Below are positions 35,075 to 46,703 of a stretch of DNA of 64,000 bases, piece after piece (within the stretch, counting starts at the first letter, position 1; every line of letters starts with the position of its first letter). The notes below the pieces were generated by a model. The model had not been told where the DNA came from. It did not search any database and saw only the letters and a list, made by a program, of their open reading frames with translations. The stretch is from Papaver somniferum. Lineage: Eukaryota; Streptophyta; Magnoliopsida; Ranunculales; Papaveraceae. The translations under genes and the position numbers were made by a program. The stretch is from assembly GCF_003573695.1 (NCBI RefSeq), contig NC_039364.1:67786256-67850255 (forward strand), given 5' to 3'.

Positions 35075-35110
35075 GATGTTCAAATGAACAGATCTGTTCA
35101 TTTGAACATC
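35075..35110. repeat. Perfect 36-bp palindrome
   Basis: The half GATGTTCAAATGAACAGA is followed at once by its exact reverse complement, with no spacer. Each half also contains TTCAAATGAA. It could extrude as a cruciform or form an 18-bp RNA stem if transcribed. Confidence 0.95.
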
Positions 35111-35287
35111 GAGTCGAAACATCAGGCGCGCGTCTATTGTAAGGACGCGCGCCATCCCTACTAGCGCTAGCGTCAGAAGAAATGACGCGCGTTCATGCAA
35201 AAAACGCCAGCGACACTTGGATTGACGCCCGCGACTCTTGGATTGACGCCAAGTACAATCCCTGATTATTTTACTACTTTTTAACCT

Positions 35288-35362
35288 TATTTTATCTCAC
35301 TTTATCCTATTTTATCTCACTTCATCATAATTTATCTCACTTCATCCTATTTTATCTCACTT
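35288..35362 (+). repeat. 20-bp tandem repeat, ~3.7 copies
   Basis: Unit TATTTTATCTCACTTCATCC repeated in register with a few substitutions, within the MITE-like segment. Confidence 0.85.
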
Positions 35363-35728
35363 AAATTTTTTATTTTATTTTCATCTTTATCATACAAAAC
35401 ATTTTATATTAAAAAAAAATACTATTGAGGTCCTAAAAAATCAAATTTGTTCATTTTGTCCTGCTTTTCCATAGTGGAGAAACACGTTTGACCATCAGGT
35501 GGCTCAACAAAATTTTGAGTTTACGTTACCATAGTAACTGATCTAAGAATCACATGGCGTGTTAAGTTGTACGCTGGAAAAAGATCACAAACCGGTCAAG
35601 TTGTTTGCTGGAAAAAGATCACAAACCCCATCTCCGGGTCCACACTAACCTCGGTAAAAATTACACGTGGTTAAATTTGAATCTCTTCCGACTTGGGGGA
35701 TGTTTGGGGCGTGTGATTATATAATAAC

Positions 35729-36237
35729 CAATGTAGTCAATATCGGCCGTATCGGCCGATATATCGGGGATATTTCGGATATCAGCCCAGAACGATACGA
35801 TAAGAAGGATATCGGGGATACGATATTCGCCCGATAATATCGGCCGTATCGGTCGAATATCGGCCGTTTCGGTCAAATATCGGCCGTATCGGTCAATACG
35901 AAATTTTTCTACATTTCCCGATATGAGACGGTATTGGTCGTTTTCTATAAAGTTTAAGGGTAATTTTGGCGAAGAAAGTCTTCCAGGTGGTAGTAGAGGT
36001 GCATGTAGCTCTCGAAGCAAGTTACTAAAGTTACTCTTTTGTTTTTTTGATAAAATTGATGTTATCTATTATATCTTATCCGAAAATGTGTGGAGAAAAT
36101 GTTTAATATAAAATTATAGTCTCTAAATCTAGAACCGATATTATACCGATATTTCAACGATAATATCCCCGATACAAAATCGTACCAGTGTATCGGTCCC
36201 CGCCGAGATGAACCGATTTCCGATATTAACTACATTG
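35729..36237. mobile_element. 509-bp MITE with ATATCGGCCG iterations, just upstream of POLD4
   Basis: The ends are 18-bp inverted repeats, CAATGTAGTCAATATCGG on the left and CAATGTAGTTAATATCGG on the other strand at the right, with one mismatch. Flanks are ATAAC on both sides (35724-35728, 36238-36242). Inside, ATATCGG(C/T)CG(T/A) motifs recur many times at 35738-35900 and again near 36140-36220. No coding capacity. The 5-bp duplication does not settle the superfamily. Its right end is 94 bp before the POLD4 ATG, so it lies in or next to the promoter. Confidence 0.75.
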
Positions 36238-36331
36238 ATAACGACAACATAAGCCCTCCTGTAGTCTATACTCTATAGTCCCACAGACATAAAACAATTT
36301 GAAATTTTGAAAGAGAAAACCAGCAAGAAAA

Positions 36332-37101
36332 ATGGGGTCGAAAGGTGATATCAAGGGATTTTTCAGGCAGAAGAAGAGTAGTGGAGTTACCAAACCAAAT
36401 AACAAAACTACCAAATCTTCTTCATCTTTCTCCAAGAAAGCTGCAACAACTCTTGGCTCTGACCAAACACAACCATCTGCTCTCATCTCTCATGGCTCCC
36501 TCGACCTCAAAGGTAATCTCTCTCAATGAAAAACTGACCTTTCATTAGGGTTCTTAATTTATTTAAGTGATGAATAAAGGGTCCTTTTTGTAGATTTGGT
36601 AGATTCTTCTTAGATAAGAAAGTCTGTTTCCTTTCTTCTTCTTTTTTCCTGAAAAACCCTAATTTCTGAAACAGAAGCAGAAAATAAAAAGTAATCAGTT
36701 TTATTAGAAGGGGTATTTTTGATGTTTTACTATAATGATTTTAGATCTGGAGGTGCTGAAAGGGTGCTATTAAGAATCTAGGGTTTTGAAAGTTATCTGC
36801 ATGAGTCTGACGAATGTATTTGAGAATGAGTTTTTAAATGGAAAAATTAATTGATTTGTTTTTGTAGGAAGAGTTGTGAAATAATCTAGTTGTTGTTTGT
36901 TTTGTAGATGATCACAATGAAAATGAAGAGATATTGAGGCAATTTGACATGAACATGAAGTATGGACCGTGCATCGGAATGACCAGATTGGCTCGTTGGG
37001 AACGAGCTAAGAATTTGGGTATGAACCCACCAAAAGAAATTGAAACTTGCCTGAGGCAAGCTAAGGTTGGATTGGAGTGTTTATGGAGTAGTCGTGTTTA
37101 A
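36332..37101 (+). CDS. POLD4: DNA polymerase delta subunit 4 (small subunit), two exons
   Basis: POLD4 is the smallest, accessory subunit of DNA polymerase delta, which copies the lagging strand in the nucleus. Exons are 36332-36512 and 36908-37101, with a GT...AG intron of 395 bp in phase 1; the protein has 124 residues, the usual size in plants. The conserved family core lies in exon 2: YGPCIGMTRLARWERAKNLG followed by MNPP, comparable to the human GPCTGITRLQRW...LEPP motif. Residues 4-11 (KGDIKGFF, then RQKK) look like a PCNA-interacting (PIP) box with I and FF but no leading Gln. The middle is Ser/Thr/Lys-rich and probably disordered. The start has the context AAAAATGG. It converges with CPSF73-I. 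Confidence 0.9.
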
Positions 37102-37797
37102 AATTCATGCGCTTTATGAATTTGGTAAGGTTGAGTTGGAATGATTTTAGGGTAATCGTGTTTAAAGCTCAAGCTCAGTGTGTTTCTGTTTCTATGAATG
37201 AAAGCTACAGTTGTTTGCTGTGCTAGAATTTGTGAATCCTCTTATGCAGAACAATCGAATTTATGTTTAATTGCTGTTCACCATTTCATAATTGATAATT
37301 CCTCTTTTATCCATAATTCAACTGGGTTATCTGTAGGAACAGAGATATCTAAATTAAACAAATTCTGGACAAAATGTAATTCTGGACAAATATAAGAAAT
37401 CTTTTAAAGAGCTACCAGTTCGGCGTTACAGGCCAAATGTGTTATAATTCTGGACAAATATAAGAACAAACTAAATTAAACAAATTCCACCATTCAGAAC
37501 AAGGTAATGTTTTATCCCTAACCAGGAAACACATTTACCAGTGATACCGAAACCCTGGACTCTTAACAATAATAATAACCCAAGGATGTCTACTTAAACA
37601 GATGTGGGTAATGAAAGCACAAGAGATGAATTTCCTTCACAGTGCATCCGAGGCACTTAAAGTTAAATACACAGACACACTGAAAGGTTCTGCATAATAC
37701 AAAAGGTAAGTCGCACCTCAATTTGATGATCAGAATTATAATCTACAGAGCCAGTTAGGAACTACGAACCGGAAACCGCAATCCAGAGCTGCGGATG
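37102..37797. other. Convergent intergenic region with both 3' UTRs
   Basis: About 0.7 kb between the stop codons of POLD4 (+) and CPSF73-I (-). It should hold both 3' UTRs and their poly(A) sites. A + strand open frame at 37198-37395 has no support. I see no repeat or extra gene. Confidence 0.6.
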
Positions 37798-40700
37798 CTA
37801 TAGAGAAACTGCAGTCTGAGATGCAGAGAGTGGGATGGGTCTCATGGCACTATGGATCCGCCGGAAAGCTGTCTTAACCCTCTCTTTAAGACTTTCATTT
37901 TCACATTCAACATCCCCAGTTGTCATACCAAGATGGGCCACATTCCCATCGACCGTAATTACCAATTTCCCCTGCTCGCCAATCTTGACATTGCCAAATA
38001 GTGATACCAACAGAGAGTGAATCACCTTTTCTGTTGTTTTCCCTGTTTCTTCCTCTGTTTTAGCCGTTTCAGCCACTGTTGTAACTTTCGGCATTTCTCT
38101 ACTTATGTTCAAAACCAGAGCAACAATCGAATCTGAGACCATATCACTGATTGGATCTGACGTCCACTGCACAGAAACATGCTTCTCTGTTTCCTGCTTC
38201 ACCGTAACCCTTTCATGCACTAGCAAACTAGGGACCTCGGACTCTTCATCTGGTGGTGATTCAACACTCTCATAGATCTGCTTCAGCCTATGCTTTATCA
38301 CACCGAAGGCACCAGTGTAAGGGACTGAAATCCTCTGAATGATATTTGCTGTGGATAACTGTGAGAATACATGAAGATCATCTGGAGCCATTATCTGATA
38401 AGTAAACCCTTTCTTTACTAGCAGGCCACTAACTGTTTCGCCTGGTTCTGGGGTTTTCTCAGCTAGTTTTCCGATTGTCTTGGCCATTTTCTCAGAGTTG
38501 AAGTACATTTCAACAGACTGGCAATTCTTTGGAGATATGATTTTAGTGTTTTTATCAGCAAATTGTGTGATGAGCTTTTGTTTGAGCCTACCCATCTCGT
38601 TTGCTTCTCCATGGACAAGAATAATATTAGGGGGCATCAACTCCTTCAGGAACGTACTTGTTTGTGCAAAATCAGCATGGGCTGAGAAAGAAATGTAATG
38701 CACTTGCATGTTGAGCGGCGCAGTGAGACCATTCATGAGGGTGACCTCCTTGGGCTCGTTGATTATGGTCTTTGCAAGGGTCCCTTCGACTACATACCCA
38801 GGTATGACACAAGAATTCTTCTTGTCAGAGCACCACAGATCAAATAACTGTCTCGATAAACCACTCTGTAGACCCCCAGGACTTGCCATCACCACTGATG
38901 GTCCCACATCTTGAAAATTCTCAATACTCTTTAATGGCGATATGTGCTTGAAGTCGAAGGGGTTTGAGTTAGCAAACTGAGTCCTGATCCTGTCATTCAT
39001 AGAGTTGATGTAGGTTTGGTACACAGCCATGCATCTCTTGGCAAGAGGGGATGCATAGTATATTGGAATATTGTGGAGTTCAGGGTGATTCGACCAGTAC
39101 TCATCAAGAATAAGAAGCAGTTCCTGTGCACGACCGAGGGCAAATGCTGGTATGAGGACACGGCCACCCTGGGCGATCGTTGAGTGAATTACTTCAGTGA
39201 ATCGTTTTTCCCGTACAATCCGTGACTGATGGAGCTGGACACCGTAGGTTGACTCAATAATGCAGATATCAGGAGAGAATGTAGGAGTTTCGGCAGCACG
39301 AAGGTGGCGATCTTCCTCGCGTGAGTAGTCCCCTGTGTAGAGTACCCGAACTCCAGCAATGTCAACCATGAACATGGCAGCACCAAGGACATGCCCAGCA
39401 GTGTAGCACCAGAAGCGAATTCCATTCACTTCTAGAGTTTGGTGGAAGTCAATAACCTGCACAGAGTCGATAGTAACATGAAAAACAAGAAGATTTTGGG
39501 AACCTTGAAAATCTAACAATCAATTTCTTTTATTTGTAAGCAACTATTGCAGAGTGGAGCAACACACTTTTGAAATGTTTATTTTATTTTTTACTGAAGT
39601 ACAGATGAATGGCAAAAATGAGAGTTAAGCCCTCTCATCTGTATTCACTAAAAAAAGGACAAACAAAACAGTCGGCAACTGTTATTTCTTATTTGGTTGT
39701 TTTCTTTTCATTAACCATGGAATATATAAAGCACAACATTCAAGAATTTTAGTTTTGTATGTTATATATGGGTACTGAAAATGTGCAAGGTTCTGTATCC
39801 AACAATTTGTAAATTGCAAGAATGAAACACATCCTACAGAGATCATCGACAAAGATTTGAGAAATAAGAAAAAATAGGCCAGATAGCAAAATTTAAAACA
39901 TCAGAGCCAGTTCCAGACGGTGACATCCAAAAACCCACGCTCTCCTAGTGTGTAACAGTTTAACTACATTTAAGAAATCAACTACATCTGAGTGACTGAA
40001 TTTCACATAACTTACAACCCACACGAAAGCTATGTCTATTATCATGGTTATTGAGAATGTACCTCTATTTTGTCCATGGACTTGATAATGTCTTGTTCAT
40101 CAAACAACATATCTTCAACTGAAACCTTGCTAACTTTCACATAATCTGATAAAAGCAACTTGTAGATAGCCTTTGTTGCATGAGTCATATAAACGCGTCC
40201 TTTGAAGGTGGTCTGATACACAAATTAGCACGTATCAGTTTACAAGCAAGGAGCAAGGTGGGGTTTTACTTCATAAATAAGGAATACTGACCTTCTCTAG
40301 AAAATATGGAAGTGACGCCGCATGATCCAAGTGAAAGCTGCACCATAAAGAGCATCTTCAGTTAATTTTTCTCATAATTCTTATATTTTTTGTGCTTCAC
40401 AAGTAGGGGGAACACTAGGAAAATTAAGGAGCGCAATACAGCGTAAATGTTACATAAAGTAGAAAGAAGTAAGTTCATATCTCAAACTAAGCAGGACTTT
40501 TTTTTTGTTAAATTGATGACTGAAACAGGGAAATAATGTTGCAGAAAGAAACCAGACTAAAGCATTTCTTTTGCACGAACTACCATACATAAGACTCAAG
40601 ACAAACTGAAACCAAGAGCTGCTTAGAAAAAAATGTTGCACATTTTAAGAGGATAATCTCTGAATAGGTAATATGCTTTGCATTTGCAGATTCATTAGAT

Positions 40701-41263
40701 TGATGATTTTGATGTACAATTCAAGCTAAATGCTTTTCATTGTTTCCAATGCCGTACTACTTTAAAAAAAAATTGGGCATCAAATAAGCTAAGTGTAACG
40801 ATATAAACACCCCGAATTCAGAAAACAACAAATTTCAAGACAGAAGTGAAAACTTAGAATGTAAGTTAAAGTTCAAACATACTGGGTAACAAGAAGAACA
40901 TCAATGGTTGAAGGATCGATCTCATCAAAGTAAGGCAAAGCAGCCATTCCTGAATAAGCTGGATGAATTCCACAATCAAACTGCCAAACAAAAACAACAA
41001 CAACAAAAAACAAATCAGAACAATTTAAAACCCTAAATAAGAAACCCTAAACCCTAACTTTTAAACCTAGAAGTTTGAAAAATAAGCAGGAAGAAGCATA
41101 CCAGAACAGTTTTTCCTTTGTAAGACATGTAAACACAAGAACGACCAACTTCATTACCAGCACCCAATGGGGTAATTATTAGTTGATCCCCTGCTTCTCT
41201 CGTCACTGAAGAACTTCTCTTCATTGATTTATTAGCTGATTGAGCATCTCCTGTTGCAGCCAT
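37798..41263 (-). CDS. CPSF73-I: Cleavage and polyadenylation specificity factor subunit 3-I (CPSF73-I), five exons
   Basis: CPSF73 is the zinc endonuclease that cuts pre-mRNA before polyadenylation, in the nuclear CPSF complex. Exons on the - strand: 41263-41102, 40980-40883, 40337-40292, 40212-40063, 39456-37798, all with GT...AG borders and consistent phases; 704 residues, close to plant orthologues. Metallo-beta-lactamase motifs: HFHLDH at residues 87-92 (split by intron 2), H174 in AGHVLG, D195 in [10 protein letters not shown]. The beta-CASP part has [22 protein letters not shown] and [10 protein letters not shown]. Ligands are offset by 16 from human H71/H73/D75/H76/H158/D179, so the active site is complete. 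The C-terminal third matches the CPSF73 C-terminal domain. The single-copy look and intact frame suggest a functional gene. Confidence 0.95.
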
Positions 41264-41625
41264 TTCTCTATCTCTGTCTCTCTCTCCCTCTACGGTGAGA
41301 CGACTATTAGATTGAGAAGGTTGCGCTAGTTATCAAGAATTCAGAGAGTTTACACCCGCTTTTCCCTTTCTCGTTTGTAGAAGAAAAATCTGGTGTTTAA
41401 GAACGCCCTATATATAGCCGCAGAACCGTCGGGGGATAGTAAGGACAAAGGGCTATGGGACGAAATCTGATGACCTGAAAAAAAGCCTGGTATTGGTATG
41501 CGGTGCGGCTGTGATGTGGTCAGGACTGCATACTTCAAGTGACTCCCTCAGGAGAGTCCAACTGATTCGACGACATCTAATTCGTCAGAATGAGAATATC
41601 AATGACTAAACGGCGTTGGCAACTA
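41264..41625 (-). promoter_or_regulatory. CPSF73-I 5' UTR and promoter region
   Basis: Directly upstream of the CPSF73-I ATG. A GA-rich microsatellite (CT on +) covers about 41264-41292, a usual plant 5' UTR feature. On the - strand CTATATATAGG at 41408-41417 is a good TATA box, about 146 bp before the ATG. Both are sequence matches only. Confidence 0.5.
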
Positions 41626-42504
41626 GGAAATTTCAAAAAAGTGTCCATGTGGAGAAAGGCATTTAAAAAAACATCCACATTTTTCCTTAATTTATTTAAT
41701 GTCCATGTTGTTAGAAATTCCATCCGGACCCACCATTACGCTAAAATCTCGTAGACAACGTTAGTTTCTTATGTGTAGATGATATTTTAATGGGCGCAAT
41801 TACAAATTAGCCCACCACTAATGAACGACTCACAAGTTGGGTGCTTAAGGATAATGATCATCCACCGTTTATTTGGAGTTATATTCATGGTAGTATTAAC
41901 AAGAAACTGAATTCCTAGAGAATCGTAACGGAACTAAACCAACACTGCCTTTTTTTTTCTCTCCGTTCTTTCACTATTATCTTCTCTTTTGTTAATTGTT
42001 CCATGAGAATCATATCTTCAACCTTACGTATCAAAATAAATTTGACAAGGAAGAAAACCACCCGCACTTGCATATAAGCATATATTATTATCAGGGAGGC
42101 CATAAATAATCGATAATAGCATCATTGTGACTTTCACGCGTGAGGTTTCAACAGTCTCTCTTCATGATCCTTTGATAAAGCCTATCTAAAAAAGTTAGAA
42201 CTTAATTCTGCTATATTAAAAAGTCACACCAATCATAAGAGATCACCAAAATATGAGATCGGAAATTAGGGTTAGTGTAGATCGAAATAACATCTCATAC
42301 CGAAAGCAAATTATAAAAGATATTAATTCACATCAGCAATGCAATCGAAGCCATCAAAAAGAATGACTCAAAGGAATTAAATAAAAGCTTAATCATTCAT
42401 ATTGTTGAGAGTTTTGAATATACTTTACACAACCATTGAAATAAATCAACAATTGATTAGTCTATTCTAATAAGAAGTGAATCTTATTCATCTTTTTGAG
42501 CAAG

Positions 42505-42668
42505 TTAATCCTTCATATCTTCAGCACTTGATGAAGGTGGATTTTTATTCTCAATCTTTAGCTTGTGAATTTCCTCAAGAAGATAACCTTGTTGCTTGAC
42601 AATAATCTCTTGCAACTGAGATGTTTTGTTGAAAGACTCTGCAAGAGCATGCAATTCTGTTTTAGATT
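42505..42668 (-). pseudogene. C-terminal fragment of a coiled-coil protein, unknown
   Basis: On the - strand an open stretch ends at TAA (42505) and has a heptad-like pattern (LAESFNKTSQLQEIIVKQQG, then LLEEIHKLKIEN), followed by SSSAEDMKD. It is cut at 42668 by the solo LTR; an AG at the far side (near 42640) could be a splice acceptor. It resembles the C-terminal coiled coils of plant transposon-related proteins, but I cannot assign it. Confidence 0.35.
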
Positions 42669-42870
42669 TGTTGATGGTGGATTTTCGATAAAGGTCAAAA
42701 TCGTAAAATCATGATATTGCATGTTTCTGACCCGGCTTCAGGAACGCATGTGACGATTCGTGTTTTACGAGATCTCTGACTGAGTGAACATTCCTCTCAG
42801 AGCCACGATGAATATGTTTATCGAAAGGCTTCCACTAGCTGACAGTTCGATGTCGTGCATTTCATCATAA

Positions 42871-43200
42871 CCTCTATGTAGAATAACATGATTGGGCGGT
42901 CCTCCTACATAATTGTTTGTTGAGAGGGCTTAACGCCTTCAGGACGTCGGTGACACTCACTGTTCCTTGACTACATAGAGAGACCCACCTCTACATAGAA
43001 GAATGATTGGGAGGTCCTCCTACATAATTGTTTGTTGAGAGGGCTTAACGCTTTCAGGACGTCGGTGACACTCACTGTTCCCTGACTATGTAGAGAGACC
43101 GTGTATAGATTCAGGCATCTCTCCTACATAATTGTTTGTTGAGGGGGCTAAACGCCTTCAGGACATCGACGTTGCACGCCGCACGTTGTTCCCTGACTAT
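42871..43200 (+). repeat. ~117-bp tandem repeat, 3 copies
   Basis: Units run CCTCTA(T/C)(G/A)TAGAA...CCTACATAATTGTTTG...CAGGACGTCGGTGACACTCA...CTGACTA. The same units, two to three of them, occur at 52938-53185 in the sister LTR. Confidence 0.8.
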
Positions 43201-44938
43201 ACACCTTTCATAATGAGTATGATGCTTCAATTATCTCATATCTCGATTCTACAATAGATTAATTCTACCGTGACATTCGCCAATGAATTCGTAGAAAATA
43301 GTCTATGTTATCTTATTACTCCGATTTCATGATCGAATCCACGGCTGATCTCATGGAATGGTAATATATAATCTCATTACTCTGATTTCATGATCGAATC
43401 CACGACTGATCTCATGGAATAGTAATAAATAATTCTATTATTCTGAATCCATGGTCGATCCACGGATGATCTTATGGATTGATAATAAATATCTACTCAC
43501 CTTTATTACTCAGTTTCATGAATCATTCTCCACTGAATTTCATAAATTAGTAATAAATACTCAACAACCGGGCATCTGGAATACCATTGAGTAAGCCCCA
43601 TAAAATGGTGCAAGTGTACTCAACAATGATACACGAACGAGCATTCGAAAATATGGACAAATGAGGAATCCTACACAAAATAGGAGAGAGAAAATAATAT
43701 AAAAATAATAAAGAGGCGCCTAGGGACCGGGCCCACCGGCCGACCGGTCATGCCACCATGGCCTGTCCCCCACGCCTCTTCCCTTTGTTTTTTATTATTA
43801 TTTTCTTATTTTCATGAACTCATGAAAACTCCTTCATTCAAGCAACTTTCCTTGTTCGAGCAAAACTCACGGTTTCTCCATATTTTCACGGTTTCATGAA
43901 AAATAATAAAATAAGGAAAGGTGTTGCGGGACCGGGCTACCTAGCCAGCCGGACATGCCCTAGCAGTGGACGGTCCCACACCTTGAAATCCCTTGTTTTC
44001 GTAATTATTATTTTTCCCATCTCATGAAACTCCTCCGTTTGAGCAAAAATCATGGTTTCTTCATATTTTCTCAAATATTGCTTAAACCATGAAAAGGCCA
44101 TAAAGTCAAATAGTCACATGACCGACTAGGCTACCCACGCCAAATAATAAAATATTATTATTTTAATATTTTCCAAATTTTGATTAAACGAGCAAAGTTC
44201 TACTTGCTCATTCGAGCAAAATCAAGAATTTCAGTCAAAAGATCGAACTCTTCTGAAACTTCAAGATATTGCTCAAACGTACATCAGAAAATATCGAAGC
44301 TCTCAGGACTGAGACACGAACATTATGGTGACACGCATGCTTCCTTGACCGACCAAGGCCGTCCCTAAGGCTTGCAAGGAGCCGGTCCCACACATTCTTA
44401 TAATTTTGACATGATTTGCTCGATTGCTCATATTGGGTCTAAACTCTTTCCAACCAACTTGGAATTTTCTCAAACGACCATCAGTTGGTCCCACGACCAC
44501 CAATGGTTGGTTTCATGCCCTCTTGGTCGGTCCCTCACCTCTCCATAAATTAGGTTTTATTACCTAATGCTCAGACAAGCACTATTTGAATAAATGATGA
44601 AACCGGCATTTAATCATCATTCTTTCACCAACCGGTCAACTCAGGACCCTGGTGCACGCTCACTCTAGAAATTGGTCATCACATGGTCGTCCATTATCCC
44701 ATGTGGTCGGTCCCTCCCTCACTCATGAACTGTTTTCAGCAATTCATCAATTGACGAACGATTGATCAAAAATTAGGGTTTCGAACAAACGCTCCACAAA
44801 TCATCATTCTGAGCAAGTTCAAACATTAATAAATTTATGTTGATTTAGTAATCAACATTTAGATTAATTATATAATATTTGGTAGTCTACCAATATTTTA
44901 ATTAATATTTTATTGGATCACGTTACCAATAAATAATT

Positions 44939-45120
44939 CGTCGAATTGAGCAATACTTGCTCAGTTGCTCGAATATTGATCCAACTATCAATATTCAGAA
45001 ATTTATCAATAACTCATCGAACTGAGAAATACTTGCTCAGTTGCTCGAATATTGACCCAACTATCAATATTTAGTAATTCGTCGAACTGAGCAATATTTT
45101 CTCAGTTGCTCGAATTTACA
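44939..45120 (+). repeat. 63-77 bp tandem repeat, 3 copies
   Basis: Each unit contains TCGAA(T/C)TGAG(C/A)AATA and CTCAGTTGCTCGAA, an inverted CTGAGCAA/TTGCTCAG pair. A similar array begins at about 63890 in the sister LTR. Confidence 0.75.
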
Positions 45121-45941
45121 ATATTTGCTCAAACGAGCAATATCTAAGAATTGTACGTCTAACATGTTCAATCCATGAATCATTGAGCATTCATCAATCA
45201 TGCTCAATTCAAAAAAACCTAGACTCATTGTCTAGTCAGTCAACAACTGACTAATTAAATACACGTCTGTCTTGCAGACTCCAAGATTCATGAGACATCA
45301 ATCACGTCACATGGGGGGATATCAATTAGGGTTTTGGTATGGCGGCCTACGGCACGTGGATTCATCCACGATGAGAAATGAGTAAGTCGTGCAAACGGTT
45401 GAAGGAGTTAGCAAAGTAGTGGGTGGACAGTTAACCAAGTCTCCACACGACCTGGAACTGGTTTCACCACGATCTCCCACTTTCCCACTCTTTCACTCAA
45501 TAAACCGTCACACTTATAGGGATCAATGTGTTCATTATTATGGCAATATAAGTAAGTCCAAAATCGAGGACAAAGGACAACATTCTTCTACACAACAACT
45601 CAATTAAAACTTATTCACATAACTCAACACTCAGCAGTTCATCAATCTTGCAGAAACCCACAACACATCCACAATCCTTGATCATCATTGATCCCACACA
45701 ATTCTCAGCTTCCCTCCTACAGATCAACCCATCTCCCTCTTTGTGACCGAATTGACTCTGGAACGGCCATTGACTTGGTTTAGGCCGGAGTCCTACAGAT
45801 TGATCTCTCGAATTCAAGCACTCCCTTTGCAGTGCATCTGTGTGAGGTTAAGTTGTTTGCTCGGTTGAGGAGTCTCGTTCGCACGCTCGTCTCTTCACTT
45901 CTCTAAAAACCAGCAAATCGTTTTTCCCCATCTACAAGATT

Positions 45942-46703
45942 GAACAAAAAATTGGATACAACGGAAGCAGTGGAAGAGGTCTTTAATTTCCAAACAGAAG
46001 TAATAATAATGCATCGTATATTGGTCTTGAATTCAGTTACTATATTTTTAAAGACTGGATTGTTTGGGTGGGTTAATTTTTGAGAAAAGTCGAGATGAAA
46101 TTTAATTGTAAGATCTGTTAATTTGGTTTAGTTGCTTGAAATTTTTTGGGGATTTGATCTATATCAACTTCTTTTGCTAATTTATTAATTGGGTAGTTGT
46201 AATTTTACCGGTTATTCATGATTTTTAATTGATGAAATTTGTTGTTTGGAGTTTATAATTTCGGAAATTAGGGTTCATAGTAAGGTTTATGGTTCTGATT
46301 GTGGTGATGTTTTTCTTTATAATTTTGTGTTGATTGGTGAGAGATTAAAAGAGAAAATGAAATCACTAAGATAATGCTCCACCGCTCATTGGAGCCCTAC
46401 AATGGGTTGATTAATGAATAATGGGATATTAGGGAAGAAGATGAACAATGCTGGTTTATAGCGAGTCACAAGATGCATGTACTGTGTCAAGTTGAGTCCA
46501 GACTAACTCGGAGGACTCGGTTGAGTTCAGACTAACTTGTTGATCCAGCTCGGTCGCTACGGTGTCTTTTAACATGACCTATTAAAGGTCGTTTGTCCTC
46601 TAACGTCCGTTAGACGTTTTTCCAATAAAATGGGACTAAAAAGTGAAAAAAACGTGGGCATTTTAGTAAATGCATTTCTTCACATGGGCATTTTATTAAT
46701 TCC
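45942..46703. other. Right part of the candidate TIR element
   Basis: AT-rich sequence after the solo LTR up to the right inverted repeat. A short imperfect GAGTCCAGACTAACTCGGAG duplication lies near 46492-46540. No coding sequence recognised. Confidence 0.4.

Larger units (their letters stand above)
35028..35490. mobile_element. Foldback/MITE-like segment with three consecutive hairpins
   Basis: Three strong inverted repeats follow one another: GTTTGTTCATTT/AAATGAACAAAC (35028-35039 and 35053-35064), a perfect 36-bp palindrome (35075-35110) and GGCGCGCGTC/GACGCGCGCC (35125-35134 and 35144-35153). CCACTATG near 35045 is mirrored by CATAGTGG near 35472, so the segment may be a small inverted-repeat element. 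Clear target duplications were not found, so its boundaries are uncertain. Confidence 0.45.
42669..45936 (+). repeat. Solo LTR, 3268 bp, target duplication AGATT
   Basis: Starts TGTTGATGGTGGATTTTC and ends CCATCTACA. Flanked by AGATT at 42664-42668 and 45937-45941. It shares its beginning with the Tat-like LTRs and its 3' part (TTGTGACCGAA, TGGAACGGCCA, TTGGTTTAGGC) with those at 3641 and 30539. It is closest to the split LTR at 52771/61568. It contains three internal arrays: ~117 bp x 3 (about 42871-43200), ~58 bp units (about 43300-43490) and 63-77 bp x 3 (44939-45120). Confidence 0.85.
41626..46703. mobile_element. Candidate large TIR DNA transposon remnant
   Basis: The left end (41626-41690: CCATGTGGAGAAAGGCATTT, then CATCCACATTTTTCC) is mirrored at the right (46703-46640, reverse complement: CCATGTGAAGAAATGCATTT, then TGCCCACGTTTTTTT). 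That is about 50 bp of imperfect inverted repeat. No target duplication was found. Inside are a gene-like fragment (42505-42668) and a solo LTR (42669-45936) that accounts for most of the length; without it the element is ~1.8 kb. The superfamily is not determined. Confidence 0.35.

Noticed and set aside
38480..38914. + strand ORFs in the CPSF73-I gene
   Set aside because: They are antisense to the conserved last CPSF73-I exon and have no independent support.
42871..43200. CRISPR-like spaced repeat array
   Set aside because: The repeats are ~117 bp and contiguous without unique spacers; this is a plant LTR minisatellite.
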